Assembly (NCBI RefSeq): GCF_019710475.1
Contig: NZ_JAJFAX010000004.1
Location: 1-64,000 of the forward strand
Direction of reading: 5' to 3'
From: Glycomyces sp. TRM65418
GTDB lineage: Bacteria; Actinomycetota; Actinomycetes; Mycobacteriales; Micromonosporaceae
Length of the DNA: 64,000 bases
Positions 16,133 through 24,377 of the stretch are shown here, piece after piece. The translations under genes and the position numbers were made by a program. A model generated the notes under the pieces. That model was not told where the DNA came from. It did no database searches and saw nothing but the letters and a program-made list of their open reading frames with translations. Numbering within the stretch: position 1 is the first letter of the stretch; each line of letters begins with the position of its first letter.

Positions 16133-16897
16133 CTACGGCCGCACCTCGGCCTCGGTCTTGTACAGAAGCGACAGGACCTCCTCGCCCGTGGGACGCTGCA
16201 GCTGCGTCGCCCTGCGGCCGACGAACCGGGCCAGCGACCGCGCCAAATGCGGCTGGTCGTGATAGCCGACCTGGTGCACGACGTCGGCGGCGGCCGTGCC
16301 CTGCCGCAGCAGCATCGCGGCCCGCCGCGCCCGCTCGATCTGCCGGATCGTGCCCTGGGTGAGTCCCGTGGCGGCGGCGACGCGGCGCTGCACCGAACGC
16401 GGCGTGACCAGCATGGGCGTGTCTCCGGCGAGGACGTCGGCCACCAGCGGGTCCCGGACGAGGAGCCCCGCGCGGACCAGGCGGTCGACGAAGGTCTCCG
16501 CGTTCTCGTAACCGGGGATCTCCCACTCGTCGCCCTCCAGCACGAACGTGCGCGCCGTCGCGTGCGGGCTCGCCACGCTCGTGTCGACGAGGCCGCGGAC
16601 GGGCAGGTTCCGCAGGAACGCGCCGTGCCGGAAGATCACGCCGAGCGTGCGTTCCATCCCGCCGCCCAAGGGCACGGTCGTCGGCCGGGTCTCGGGCCCG
16701 CGCACGGAGACGTTCGTGACGCCCCCGGCCGTCCAGGCGATGAGCTCCCAGTTCGAGTTCGCCACGGACACCATGCGCCCGGGCACGGGCGCGCCGTTCA
16801 CGCTCGCCTCCGACACCTGGTAGACGCGCTCCACGTACGGCGAGTCGGACGGCCGCTGGTCCAGTCCCGGGACGCCGCCGAAATGATCATGGGCCAC
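16133..16897 (-). CDS. AraC-family transcriptional regulator
   Basis: 254 residues. The C-terminal ~90 residues hold the double helix-turn-helix: VQRRVAAATGLTQGTIRQIE, RARRAAMLLRQGTAAADVVH and QVGYHDQPHLARSLARFVGR. The N-terminal part is a sensor domain of the DUF6597/AraC-effector kind, ligand unknown. It likely controls the VOC gene that follows it, itself, or the divergent gene at 16975. Confidence 0.88.
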   Translation of the reverse strand: MAHDHFGGVPGLDQRPSDSPYVERVYQVSEASVNGAPVPGRMVSVANSNWELIAWTAGGVTNVSVRGPETRPTTVPLGGGMERTLGVIFRHGAFLRNLPVRGLVDTSVASPHATARTFVLEGDEWEIPGYENAETFVDRLVRAGLLVRDPLVADVLAGDTPMLVTPRSVQRRVAAATGLTQGTIRQIERARRAAMLLRQGTAAADVVHQVGYHDQPHLARSLARFVGRRATQLQRPTGEEVLSLLYKTEAEVRP

Positions 16898-16974
16898 GTC
16901 GTGAATGGTATCGCCACCTCCCGCGATGCCCGAGGGAGTTTCACCGGCGGCGGCCCTGCGCCTATGCTCGGTGC

Positions 16975-17616
16975 ATGGCCGTCATTCACCAAGCCACCCT
17001 GCGCCCCACCAAACTCGAACTGCTGGCGGCGTGGCTGCCGGAACGCCCCTGGTACACCGGCCGGACCGGTGACGTGCACCAGGTGGCGGCGTACCGCTTC
17101 GACGATCCGGTCGGCGCGGTCGGGATCGAGACGATCCTGGTCCGGGCCGACCACGGGCCCGTCTACCAAGTGCCCCTGACCTATCGCGCCGGACCCATGG
17201 AGGGCGGGGACGCGTGGCTGATCGGCACGATGGAGCACTCGGTGCTCGGCAAGCGCTGGGTCTACGACGCCGCCGGGGACCCGGTCTACGCCGCGGCCCT
17301 CGCCGGCGCGATCCTCGCGAACACCGGCCAGGCCGAGCAGCTCGTCCTCGTCGAAGGCCGCCTCGAGCCGCGCGAGCTCAGCATGAGCGTCGCCAGCACC
17401 GCCCCTGAAGGCGCGCTGGCGGGGAACGTGCCGGGCGTGAACCGAGTCGAGCGCGTCGAGAAGGGCGACCCGACCCGGATCGTCACCGACACCGTCACCC
17501 TGTCGGTCGCCCGGCGTCTGAGCCGGGACGCCGAACTCTCCGGGACGGTCCTGACCGGCACCTGGCCCGGCCGGCCCGAGTCGACGCCCCTGGCCTCCGC
17601 CGAACGCCGCGACTGA
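16975..17616 (+). CDS. maltokinase N-terminal cap-like protein
   Basis: 213 residues. The sequence (IHQATLRPTKLELLAAWLPE, AAYRFDDPVGAVGIETILVR, LIGTMEHSVLGKRWVYDAAG) matches the 'maltokinase N-terminal cap-like domain' proteins of actinobacteria (CG0192-related). In full maltokinases (Pep2/Mak) this cap precedes a kinase domain that makes maltose-1-phosphate in the GlgE alpha-glucan pathway; here the kinase domain is absent. TATGCT lies 6 nt before the ATG, consistent with a leaderless start. Its function as a stand-alone protein is unknown. Confidence 0.8.
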   Translation: MAVIHQATLRPTKLELLAAWLPERPWYTGRTGDVHQVAAYRFDDPVGAVGIETILVRADHGPVYQVPLTYRAGPMEGGDAWLIGTMEHSVLGKRWVYDAAGDPVYAAALAGAILANTGQAEQLVLVEGRLEPRELSMSVASTAPEGALAGNVPGVNRVERVEKGDPTRIVTDTVTLSVARRLSRDAELSGTVLTGTWPGRPESTPLASAERRD

Positions 17617-17667
17617 GCGCGGGACCCGCCCTGCGCCGTCTGCTCGCACGCGGCGTCCGGCCGATCA

Positions 17668-17681
17668 GGAAAGCGCTTGTG
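17668..17681. promoter_or_regulatory. second LacI-type half-palindrome upstream of GH5 gene
   Basis: The sequence around AAGCGCTT reads GGAAAGCGCTTGTGG, a palindromic core like those bound by LacI-family sugar regulators. It lies ~35 bases before the proposed -35. Confidence 0.35.
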
Positions 17682-17715
17682 GACAATCCGCCCTGCTCCC
17701 GTCCTTGACTCCGCG

Positions 17716-17743
17716 CCGACATATTGGCAGACTTCAATATAGT
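17716..17743 (+). promoter_or_regulatory. promoter of the GH5 cellulase gene
   Basis: CCGACA, a 16-base spacer, then TATAGT, in an AT-rich patch. The operator starts 3 bases downstream. Confidence 0.45.
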
Positions 17744-17746
17744 GGT

Positions 17747-17761
17747 TGGGAGCGCTTCCCC
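17747..17761 (+). promoter_or_regulatory. CebR-like operator of the GH5 cellulase gene
   Basis: TGGGAGCGCTTCCCC is close to the CebR/CelR cellobiose-responsive repressor site TGGGAGCGCTCCCA. It overlaps the expected transcription start. The same 13-base core with one change precedes the CBM2 gene at 11472. Confidence 0.65.
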
Positions 17762-17830
17762 TCGGGAGGCGTTTCGTGCATCGAGCGGCCGTCGCCCCGG
17801 CGCCGCCCGACTGACCAGCGGAGGATCACC

Positions 17831-19228
17831 ATGCAGCTAGACCGAAGACGACGGAGAACGGCGATCACCGGCGCGGCCGTCGCCGCCCTCGGCGCGAGTG
17901 CGCTGACGATCGTCGCAGCCCAGGGCGCCAGCGCCGCGGAAGGCTGCGACGTCGACTACCGCATCGTGAGCGACTGGAACTCGGGCTTCCAGGCCAACGT
18001 CAGCATCACCGCCGACGAGCCGATCAACGGCTGGACCGTCGAATGGGACTTCACCGGCGCCGTCTCCGGCATCAGCGCCTGGAACGTCACCGACCAGTCG
18101 CTCAGCGGCTCCCACTTCTCGGCCTCCGACGCCGGATGGAACGGCTCGATCGCCTCCGGCCAGACCCGCGAGGTCTTCGGCTTCACCGCCAGCGGCACCG
18201 CCGGGGACATCGCCAACGTCACCGTCAACGGCGTCAGCTGCGGCGAAGGCGACCCCGATCCGACCGATCCCGATCCGACCGATCCCGATCCGACCGACCC
18301 CGATCCGACGGACCCGCCCCCGGACGGCACCCCCGTCGAAGAGCACGGGCAGCTGCACGTCTGCGGCGCGAACATGTGCAACGAGCACGACCAGCCGATC
18401 CAGCTGCGCGGCATCTCCAGCATGTGGCTGCACTGGCAGACCCAGCCGTACGCCCAGAACCGCTCGGCGCTGGAGTGGATGCGCGACAACTGGAACATCG
18501 AGGTGTTCCGGGTCGCCATGGGCGTGGAGCCCGAGGGCGCCTACCTCTCCGAGCCCGACCGGTGGCGCGCCGAGGTCGAGACCGTCATCCAGAACGCGGC
18601 GGCCACGGGCGTGTACGTGATCGTCGACTTCCATGCGCACCACGCGCATGAGCACCGGTCCGAGGCGGTCGCGTTCTTCACCGACCTGGCCGACCGCTAC
18701 GGTCACCTCCCGAACGTGATCTGGGAGCCGTACAACGAGCCGGAGCAGGTGTCCTGGAGCGGCACGGTCAAGCCGTACCACGAGGCCGTCGTGGCCGCGA
18801 TCCGCGCGCAGGACCCGGACAACATCATCGTGCTCGGCTCCCCGACCTGGTCGCAGGACGTCGACGTGGCCGCCGCCGACCCGGTGTCCGGCACGAACCT
18901 GATGTACACGCTGCACTTCTACTCGTGCACGCACACCGCTTACCTGCGCGCCAAGGCCGACACGGCCATGAACGCCGGCCTGGCCCTGTTCGTCACCGAG
19001 TGGGGCGCCAGCCACGCCGACGGCGGGCTCGACGGGCGGGTGTGCCTCGACGAGGCGCAGCGCTGGATCGACTGGATGCGGGACAACCGGATCTCCTGGA
19101 CGGCATGGAAACTGGACGTCGGCGACGACTCCACGAACCTGCTGTCGCCCGGGGCTCCCGTCACGGGCGGGTGGGACGGCCACCTGCACGGGCACGCGCC
19201 CTTCGTCATCGACAACCTGCCGCAGTGA
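17831..19228 (+). CDS. secreted GH5 endoglucanase with CBM2
   Basis: 465 residues from the ATG at 17831 (GGAGG 7 bases before). A twin-basic signal peptide is followed by a CBM2 (CDVDYRIVSDWNSGFQANVS ... VNGVSC), a linker of four DPTDP units, and a GH5 (beta/alpha)8 barrel (~155-465). The acid/base glutamate is in WEPYNEPEQV and the nucleophile glutamate in LFVTEWGASHAD. The barrel has the length and motifs of subfamily GH5_2 endo-beta-1,4-glucanases. It should cut cellulose chains outside the cell. The CBM2 is a sister of that in the 9766-11472 protein. A strong terminator follows. Confidence 0.92.
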   Translation: MQLDRRRRRTAITGAAVAALGASALTIVAAQGASAAEGCDVDYRIVSDWNSGFQANVSITADEPINGWTVEWDFTGAVSGISAWNVTDQSLSGSHFSASDAGWNGSIASGQTREVFGFTASGTAGDIANVTVNGVSCGEGDPDPTDPDPTDPDPTDPDPTDPPPDGTPVEEHGQLHVCGANMCNEHDQPIQLRGISSMWLHWQTQPYAQNRSALEWMRDNWNIEVFRVAMGVEPEGAYLSEPDRWRAEVETVIQNAAATGVYVIVDFHAHHAHEHRSEAVAFFTDLADRYGHLPNVIWEPYNEPEQVSWSGTVKPYHEAVVAAIRAQDPDNIIVLGSPTWSQDVDVAAADPVSGTNLMYTLHFYSCTHTAYLRAKADTAMNAGLALFVTEWGASHADGGLDGRVCLDEAQRWIDWMRDNRISWTAWKLDVGDDSTNLLSPGAPVTGGWDGHLHGHAPFVIDNLPQ

Positions 19229-19240
19229 CGGCCGACTGAG

Positions 19241-19270
19241 ACGCCGCCCGCCTGTAAGGGCGGGCGGCGT
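19241..19270. terminator. terminator after GH5 gene
   Basis: A 12-bp perfect stem (ACGCCGCCCGCC) with a 6-nt loop lies 12 bases after the stop codon. The convergent methyltransferase gene could use it too. Confidence 0.75.
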
Positions 19271-19298
19271 CGCGTCCCATGAGGACCGACCACCGCAT

Positions 19299-20327
19299 TC
19301 AGCGCTGCTTGCGCAGCACGACCGTGACCTCGTTCCGGTTGTGCCGCAACTGCCTCGCGAACTCGATGTCGTAGCCCTCGCGAAGCACCGCGAACGACTG
19401 CTCGATCTGCGGGAGCACGCCGCGGTCGCCCGTCTTCAGGGTCGTGATCGCGAAGCCGCCCGGCTCGAGCAGGTGCAGGCTGTCGACCATGAGCCGGCTC
19501 GACCGGGTGGGGCTCATCTTCATGTCGTTGACGATGAGGTCGAACCGGTCCCGGCTGCTGCGCAGGAAGTTCCCGGCCGTCGTGCGCTCGTGGACCACGT
19601 CGGGCAGCCGCAGGACGCGCGGGTCGAGGTCGCCCGGGTCGACGGCAGTGGTGCGGAAGCCGCGGCTCGCGAGGATCCTGGTCCAACCGCCCGGCGCGGC
19701 GCCGTAATCCAGGGCGTCCTCGCCGAGATCGGCGGGGAACTCGTAGGTCTTGAACAGTTCTTCGAGTTTGAACTCGGCGCGCGACACCTGCTCGGGGGAC
19801 CGCGAGAGGCGGATCTCCCCGCCCGGCCACGAACTGAGGCTGTCCTCGACGCGGTTGACGCCGACGACCGCGGTCTTCGGCGTGAAGCAGACCGACACCG
19901 CCACCGGGCTGCCGGCGCGGGAGACCCGGTAGCCGCGATCGCTCAGGAGCTGCGACGCGCGCTGCCGGGCGTCGTGCCGGTTGAAGTCATAGTGGACCTT
20001 GCCGCTGACCCAGAGCTGCAGCGCGATCAAGGGCTCGCTCGTCAGCTCCCGGATCGCGGCGTCGAGCGTGTCGACCACGGACGCCAGATCCGAGGCGGCG
20101 GGGTCGAACTCGGCGACCACGTTCGTCACGTGCCGGGTGAACAGCAGCGGGGTGCGCCGCACGAGCTCGGCCAGGTCCTTCGCGGTCGCGCCCTCGGTCT
20201 CGACGATCGCGGCCTCCGCCCCGACCCGGCGGACCGCCACGGCGTCGTCGACGCGGCGGAGCATCTCCTCTTTCGCGAGCGGGAAGGAGTCCTCCGCCAT
20301 GGAGATCAATGACTGCCGAGACGCCAT
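19299..20327 (-). CDS. FtsJ-like RNA methyltransferase with THUMP-like N-terminus
   Basis: 342 residues. The N-terminal ~150 residues resemble the THUMP-type RNA-binding region of RlmM-like enzymes. The C-terminal half is an FtsJ-type methyltransferase: motif I ALDYGAAPGGWTRIL, VDPGDLDP, FDLIVNDMKMSP (catalytic Asp/Lys pattern) and a LEPGGFAITTLKTGD segment. It probably 2'-O-methylates a structured RNA, with 23S rRNA the likely target by analogy. It is a single gene convergent with the cellulase gene. Confidence 0.85.
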   Translation of the reverse strand: MASRQSLISMAEDSFPLAKEEMLRRVDDAVAVRRVGAEAAIVETEGATAKDLAELVRRTPLLFTRHVTNVVAEFDPAASDLASVVDTLDAAIRELTSEPLIALQLWVSGKVHYDFNRHDARQRASQLLSDRGYRVSRAGSPVAVSVCFTPKTAVVGVNRVEDSLSSWPGGEIRLSRSPEQVSRAEFKLEELFKTYEFPADLGEDALDYGAAPGGWTRILASRGFRTTAVDPGDLDPRVLRLPDVVHERTTAGNFLRSSRDRFDLIVNDMKMSPTRSSRLMVDSLHLLEPGGFAITTLKTGDRGVLPQIEQSFAVLREGYDIEFARQLRHNRNEVTVVLRKQR

Positions 20328-20483
20328 GCCGAACCCTTCGCCGCGATGCCGAGCCAGATGAACGACCAGGTCGTTCGCGGCCCGGCCGGGGCTGGTCAGT
20401 GTAGCCCAGCCGCCGCCGGCGGCGATCGCGTCGCAGACGGCGGGGGAGCGGGGACACCGGTGCCGATGCCCCCGCTCGGCGCC

Positions 20484-20543
20484 CTAGGCCTTGAGGAGCC
20501 GTTCGCTCAGTTCCCAGAGGCGCTGCGCCCACCCGGGATCACT
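20484..20543 (-). pseudogene. C-terminal tail of a lost SDR-type oxidoreductase
   Basis: Immediately after the debranching gene, in a different minus frame, the DNA reads SDPGWAQRLWELSERLLKA and stops. This is the closing helix of many SDR dehydrogenases ('AxRLWExSExLTG'). Nothing else of the gene remains, and the debranching stop overlaps its first codon. The fragment is short, so the call is tentative. Confidence 0.4.
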
Positions 20544-22746
20544 CGTCGCCTTCGGCTCCGTCGATCCGCCTCCAGTCCTCCGGCAGGCCGGCCACTGCCA
20601 CCCGGTCCGACGTGGCGTCGATTTCCACGTTGGCCGGGCCCAGGGACAGTTCGTGCAGCCGCACGCGGCTCCACCGTTCCGGCAGATGCGGCGCGAGGCG
20701 CAGCGTCCGCTTCGGCACGTTCGGCTCGAGGCCGAGCGCCGAGCGCACCAGCAGGAGCGGTGCGGCCGCCGCCCACGCCTGCGGCGAGCACGAGGTCGGA
20801 TACGGCACGGGCGGGTCGAACCGCTCGCGGTCGAAGCCGCAGAACAGCTCCGGCAGCCGGTCCCCGAACGCCGAGGCGGCGTCGATCAGGCCGTTCAGCA
20901 GCCGGTGCGCGAGCGGCACGGCGCCGCGCAGATGCGCGTACCGCAGCAGCCCGGCCACCGCGATCGCCGTGTCGTGCGGCCACACGGATCCATTGTGGTA
21001 GCTCATGGGGTTGTACGCCCCCATGGCCTTCGACAGCGTCCGCAGCCCGTACCCGCTGAACATGTCGTCCGTCGCCAGGTGGTCGACGAGGATCTGCGCG
21101 TGCTCGTCCTCGGCGATGCCGGTCCACAAGGCGTGCGCGGCGTTGCTGGTCAATGCGTCCACCGGCCGCTTGTCGCGGTCGAGAGCGACGGCGTACCAGC
21201 CGCGGTCGGGCAGCCAGAACCGCTCCGCGAAGTCCTCCCGCAGCCGACTCGCGCGCTTGCGGCAGCGTTCGGCCGCCGCCGGATCGCCGAAGGACTCGGC
21301 CAGTTCGGCGCGCGCCCGCCACGCCGCGTACGCGTAACCCTGGACCTCGCACAGCGCCAAGGGCGTCCGGCCGATGCCGCCGTCGACGGCGTTGATCCCG
21401 TCGAAGCTGTCCTTCCAGCCCTGATTGGCCAGGCCCTGGTCGGTGGCCCGCTGGTACTCGATGAACCCGTCGCCGTCCCGGTCGCCGTATTCCTCCATCC
21501 AGGACAGCGCGGCGTCGGCCGCGGGCAGCAGCCGCTCCACCGTCCCGCGGTCGGCGCCCCACCGCCACACCTCGCCCAGCAGCATCACGAACAGCGGCGT
21601 GGCGTCCACGGTGCCGTAGTAGTGGTTGCCGCCGAGGATCTGCGCGCTCTCGGGCCCCAGCCGCAGCTCGTGCAGGATCCGGCCGGGCTCCTCCTCCGAG
21701 GTCGGCTCGACCTTCGTCCCCTGCGTCGCGGCGAGGTTCTGCAGCGTCCCGACGGCCAGGCCCAGGTCCAGCGGCAGGGTCATCCAGGCCGTGAGCAGGC
21801 TGTCGCGGCCGAACAGGGTCATGAACCACGGCGCGCCCGCCGCCACGAACGGCGTGCCCGTCCGGGGGTCGGCGATCTGGAGCGCCCCGAGGTCGGTCTC
21901 GGTGCGCGACAGCACCTTCGCCGTCGCCGGGTCGTCCACCTCGATCGGCGTGCTCTCCTGCCGCCAGGCCCGCAGCTTGCGGGCCGCCTCGCTGCTGTCG
22001 ATGTGCTCGCCGCGCTCGAAGCCGGGCGTGATCCGCTGTCCGGCGACCACCGGCTCGGCCACGATCTCCGCCGACCACTGCCCGCGCGGCGGCACGACCA
22101 CCCGCCAGCTCAGCGCGCCGGGCGTCGCGAGCGCGTCGACCGAGGTCGTGACGTGGAGCTGCCTGCCGACGTCCTGCCGGGAGGTCAGCCACAGCTCCGA
22201 ACCGTCCGTCGCCATCTCGGCGCCGCCGTTCGCCGCGCGGCCCTCCTTGACGGCGAACAGGTCCGCGAAGTCCGCGTCGATGAACAGCGTGATCGCGCAG
22301 GCCGTGGCCTCCGCGCCGAGGTTCTCGACCGTGATCGTCTCGCGCAGCCCGTCGCCCACCAGGCGTTCCCGAACCAGCAGCAGCGTGCTGTCGTTCTGCC
22401 TGGTGAGCGGCGGGCGGCGGCCGACGAACCGGGCCGCGAAGGCCTCCTTGCCGAGCACGGTCAGGGGCTGGACCGGATGGCCGTCCAGATGCAGCTGCCA
22501 GCGCGACAGCACCCGGGCGTCCCGCACGAACAGGCCCTGCGCCCCGCCGGGCGTGACGTCCCCGGAGCGGTCGGACAGGCAGAACGTCGTCCCCTCGACG
22601 AGGGTGATGACCTCGCCGTCCCGGCCCGTCAGCACCGGTTCTCCCGCGTTGAGCGCCTGGGGTGCGACCGCGGGGTGGGCCGGGGTGGCGATCGCCTCCG
22701 GCGCGGGCTCGGGACGGCCCGGCGCCGATTCGTCGGCTCGCGTCAT
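20539..22746 (-). CDS. amylo-alpha-1,6-glucosidase (glycogen debranching family)
   Basis: 735 residues. The N-terminal domain (GLFVRDARVLSRWQLHLDGH...) is the beta-sandwich 'glycogen debranching N-terminal' module. The C-terminal ~430 residues form an (alpha/alpha)6 barrel with FMTLFGRDSLLTAW, YGTVDATPLFV and the conserved MGAYNPMSYHNGSVWPHDTA. No signal peptide, so cytoplasmic. The family removes alpha-1,6-linked glucose from alpha-glucans. Its ATG overlaps the stop of the GT4 gene (ATGA), giving tight coupling. A CIRCE element before the operon suggests HrcA-controlled heat-shock expression. Confidence 0.88.
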   Translation of the reverse strand: MTRADESAPGRPEPAPEAIATPAHPAVAPQALNAGEPVLTGRDGEVITLVEGTTFCLSDRSGDVTPGGAQGLFVRDARVLSRWQLHLDGHPVQPLTVLGKEAFAARFVGRRPPLTRQNDSTLLLVRERLVGDGLRETITVENLGAEATACAITLFIDADFADLFAVKEGRAANGGAEMATDGSELWLTSRQDVGRQLHVTTSVDALATPGALSWRVVVPPRGQWSAEIVAEPVVAGQRITPGFERGEHIDSSEAARKLRAWRQESTPIEVDDPATAKVLSRTETDLGALQIADPRTGTPFVAAGAPWFMTLFGRDSLLTAWMTLPLDLGLAVGTLQNLAATQGTKVEPTSEEEPGRILHELRLGPESAQILGGNHYYGTVDATPLFVMLLGEVWRWGADRGTVERLLPAADAALSWMEEYGDRDGDGFIEYQRATDQGLANQGWKDSFDGINAVDGGIGRTPLALCEVQGYAYAAWRARAELAESFGDPAAAERCRKRASRLREDFAERFWLPDRGWYAVALDRDKRPVDALTSNAAHALWTGIAEDEHAQILVDHLATDDMFSGYGLRTLSKAMGAYNPMSYHNGSVWPHDTAIAVAGLLRYAHLRGAVPLAHRLLNGLIDAASAFGDRLPELFCGFDRERFDPPVPYPTSCSPQAWAAAAPLLLVRSALGLEPNVPKRTLRLAPHLPERWSRVRLHELSLGPANVEIDATSDRVAVAGLPEDWRRIDGAEGDE

Positions 22747-24044
22747 GCCGCGTCCACCGCGCCTTCCCGGTCCGCGAGCGCCGGACCGGTCTCGGTGCGC
22801 TCGACGGCGCGCATCAGCCGCCGCCCTTCGTCGAACCGCCGGTCGAGGCCGGCGTCGAGGTCGCCGTACTCGCGCCGGAGCCGGTCGAGCGGGTCGGCGA
22901 TCGCCTTGGCGCGCAGCGCGTCCCGGTACACCGCCTCGTACCCCTCGCCCAGTCTGGCGACGTCGAAGTGCTCGACCACCCGCGCCCGGCAGGCCTCCGG
23001 GTCGATCTCGTCCAACCGCGCGATGGCGCCCGGCAGTTCGGCGGGGTCCTCGCACACGAACCCGGTGACGCCGTCGACGACGATCTCCGGCACGGCCCCG
23101 CCGCGCAGCGCGACCACCGGGGTGCCGCAGGCCATGGACTCGATCATCACCATGCCGAACGGCTCCTCCCAGCGCACCGGCATCAGCAGGCAGCGGGCGT
23201 TCGCGAGCAGCCGCCGCTTGGCGACCGCGTCCGCGACGCCGTAGACCTGGTCGGCGTCGGTCAGGCGCGGCTCGACCTCGCGTTCGAAGTAGTCCTTCTC
23301 GATCGGCTCGGCGCACTTGCCCGCGAGGATCAACGGCATCCCGGCGGCGTGCGCGGCCTCCAGCGCCAGGTGCGGGGCCTTGTCCGGGTGGAACCGGCCC
23401 AGGAACAGCGCGTAGCCGTCGTGGTCGGCGCGGAACGGGAAGGTGTCGGTGCGGACGGCGTTGTGCACCATGCCCGCCCAGCGGAGGTCCGGCGCGAGTT
23501 CGCGCTGCCGCTCGCTGATCGCGACGAGGTCGATGTCGGAGCCGACGGCCTGGTAGAAGCGGAGCAGGTCCTCCTCGACCGGGCCGTGCATCGTGACCAC
23601 GGTGGGCAGGCCGAGCGCGGCGTAGCTCGACGCGTTGAGCGGGCCCGCGCACGTGTGCTCGTGCACGATGTCGAGGCCGGGCCCGGCCGCGAGCTCGGCC
23701 ACGGCCTTGCGGGTGAGGGCGGCGTGCAGGATCTCCGGCATGGGTTCGCCCAGGCGTTCGGGGATCGGGAGCGGCCAGACCGGCACGAGTTCGGCGCCCG
23801 TGCCGGTGGTGGTGCCGGCGCCGATGAGCGTGACCTCGTGGCCGCGCGCGATCAAGGAGTCGGTGAGGTCCGCGACCACGGATTCGACGCCGCCGTACGC
23901 GCGGGGCGGGATCTCGAAGTAGGGCGGGACGACCATCGCGATCCGGAGCGGTCGGTGCTCCTCGTCGAGCGCCGCGTCCGGGAGCGGGCTGAGCACCGGC
24001 TCCGGGGTGCGGTCGGTCGTCGGATCCAACATGCCAGTGAACAC
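22743..24044 (-). CDS. GT4-family glycosyltransferase
   Basis: 433 residues from the GTG at 24044, which lies 6 bases after GGGAGG; an ATG 12 bases later is the alternative. It has the two Rossmann lobes of GT-B enzymes: PPYFEIPPRAYGGVESVVAD binds the acceptor side, and EPFGMVMIESMACGTPVVAL with GGAVPEIVVDGVTGF is the EX7E nucleotide-sugar site. It transfers a sugar, retaining configuration, from an NDP-sugar; the partner debranching enzyme suggests alpha-glucan metabolism. First gene of the CIRCE-preceded operon. Confidence 0.88.
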   Translation of the reverse strand: MFTGMLDPTTDRTPEPVLSPLPDAALDEEHRPLRIAMVVPPYFEIPPRAYGGVESVVADLTDSLIARGHEVTLIGAGTTTGTGAELVPVWPLPIPERLGEPMPEILHAALTRKAVAELAAGPGLDIVHEHTCAGPLNASSYAALGLPTVVTMHGPVEEDLLRFYQAVGSDIDLVAISERQRELAPDLRWAGMVHNAVRTDTFPFRADHDGYALFLGRFHPDKAPHLALEAAHAAGMPLILAGKCAEPIEKDYFEREVEPRLTDADQVYGVADAVAKRRLLANARCLLMPVRWEEPFGMVMIESMACGTPVVALRGGAVPEIVVDGVTGFVCEDPAELPGAIARLDEIDPEACRARVVEHFDVARLGEGYEAVYRDALRAKAIADPLDRLRREYGDLDAGLDRRFDEGRRLMRAVERTETGPALADREGAVDAA

Positions 24045-24134
24045 AGCTACCTCCCAGTACAGAGACGTCAACTGCTCCCGAGCCAGCGCGGTCGCCTTCG
24101 GCCGCGCACGCCCGAAAGCGGGCGTCGACCCGGA

Positions 24135-24161
24135 TTAGCACTCATGCACATAGAGTGCTAA
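24135..24161 (-). promoter_or_regulatory. CIRCE element (HrcA operator), perfect
   Basis: TTAGCACTC, 9 bases, GAGTGCTAA: an exact match to the CIRCE consensus. It is ~90 bases before the GT4 start. On the minus strand a TTGCCC box lies 17 bases before its TTAGCA, so it may overlap the -10. CIRCE normally controls groESL and dnaK operons. Confidence 0.9.
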
Positions 24162-24377
24162 CACAGGCGCGTTCGCCAGGGCAAGCACTGGAATTAGGGA
24201 TGCACGTCACACTCTAATCGGATATCGGCTTCGACATGCGGATATCGAAGGTCTTGACTTTATTGGTGCGGTTGGACACACTGGGCCGAAGCCATGATGT
24301 TAGCGATCACTTCCGATTCGCGCCGGTCCCTCGGTCCCCTCGATCCGCGCCGTTCCCTCACCGCAGAAAGGCCGACC
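24162..24377. other. divergent regulatory region (GT4 operon / GH43-like gene)
   Basis: It holds the upstream part of the GT4 promoter and an AT-rich stretch. A TTGACT at ~24252 could be a -35 for the plus-strand gene, but I see no convincing -10. Confidence 0.35.

Noticed and set aside
16105..16135. GGTTCGAATC string that resembles a tRNA T-loop
   Set aside because: No flanking T-stem, acceptor or anticodon arm; it lies in the short gap between the VOC and AraC genes.
18248..18318. Tandem CCGATCCGACC repeat in the GH5 gene
   Set aside because: It encodes the Pro-Asp-Thr linker between CBM2 and catalytic domain and needs no separate explanation.
20491..23244. 917-codon plus-strand frame opposite the debranching enzyme
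   Set aside because: Antisense shadow; the minus strand carries the conserved enzyme motifs in order.
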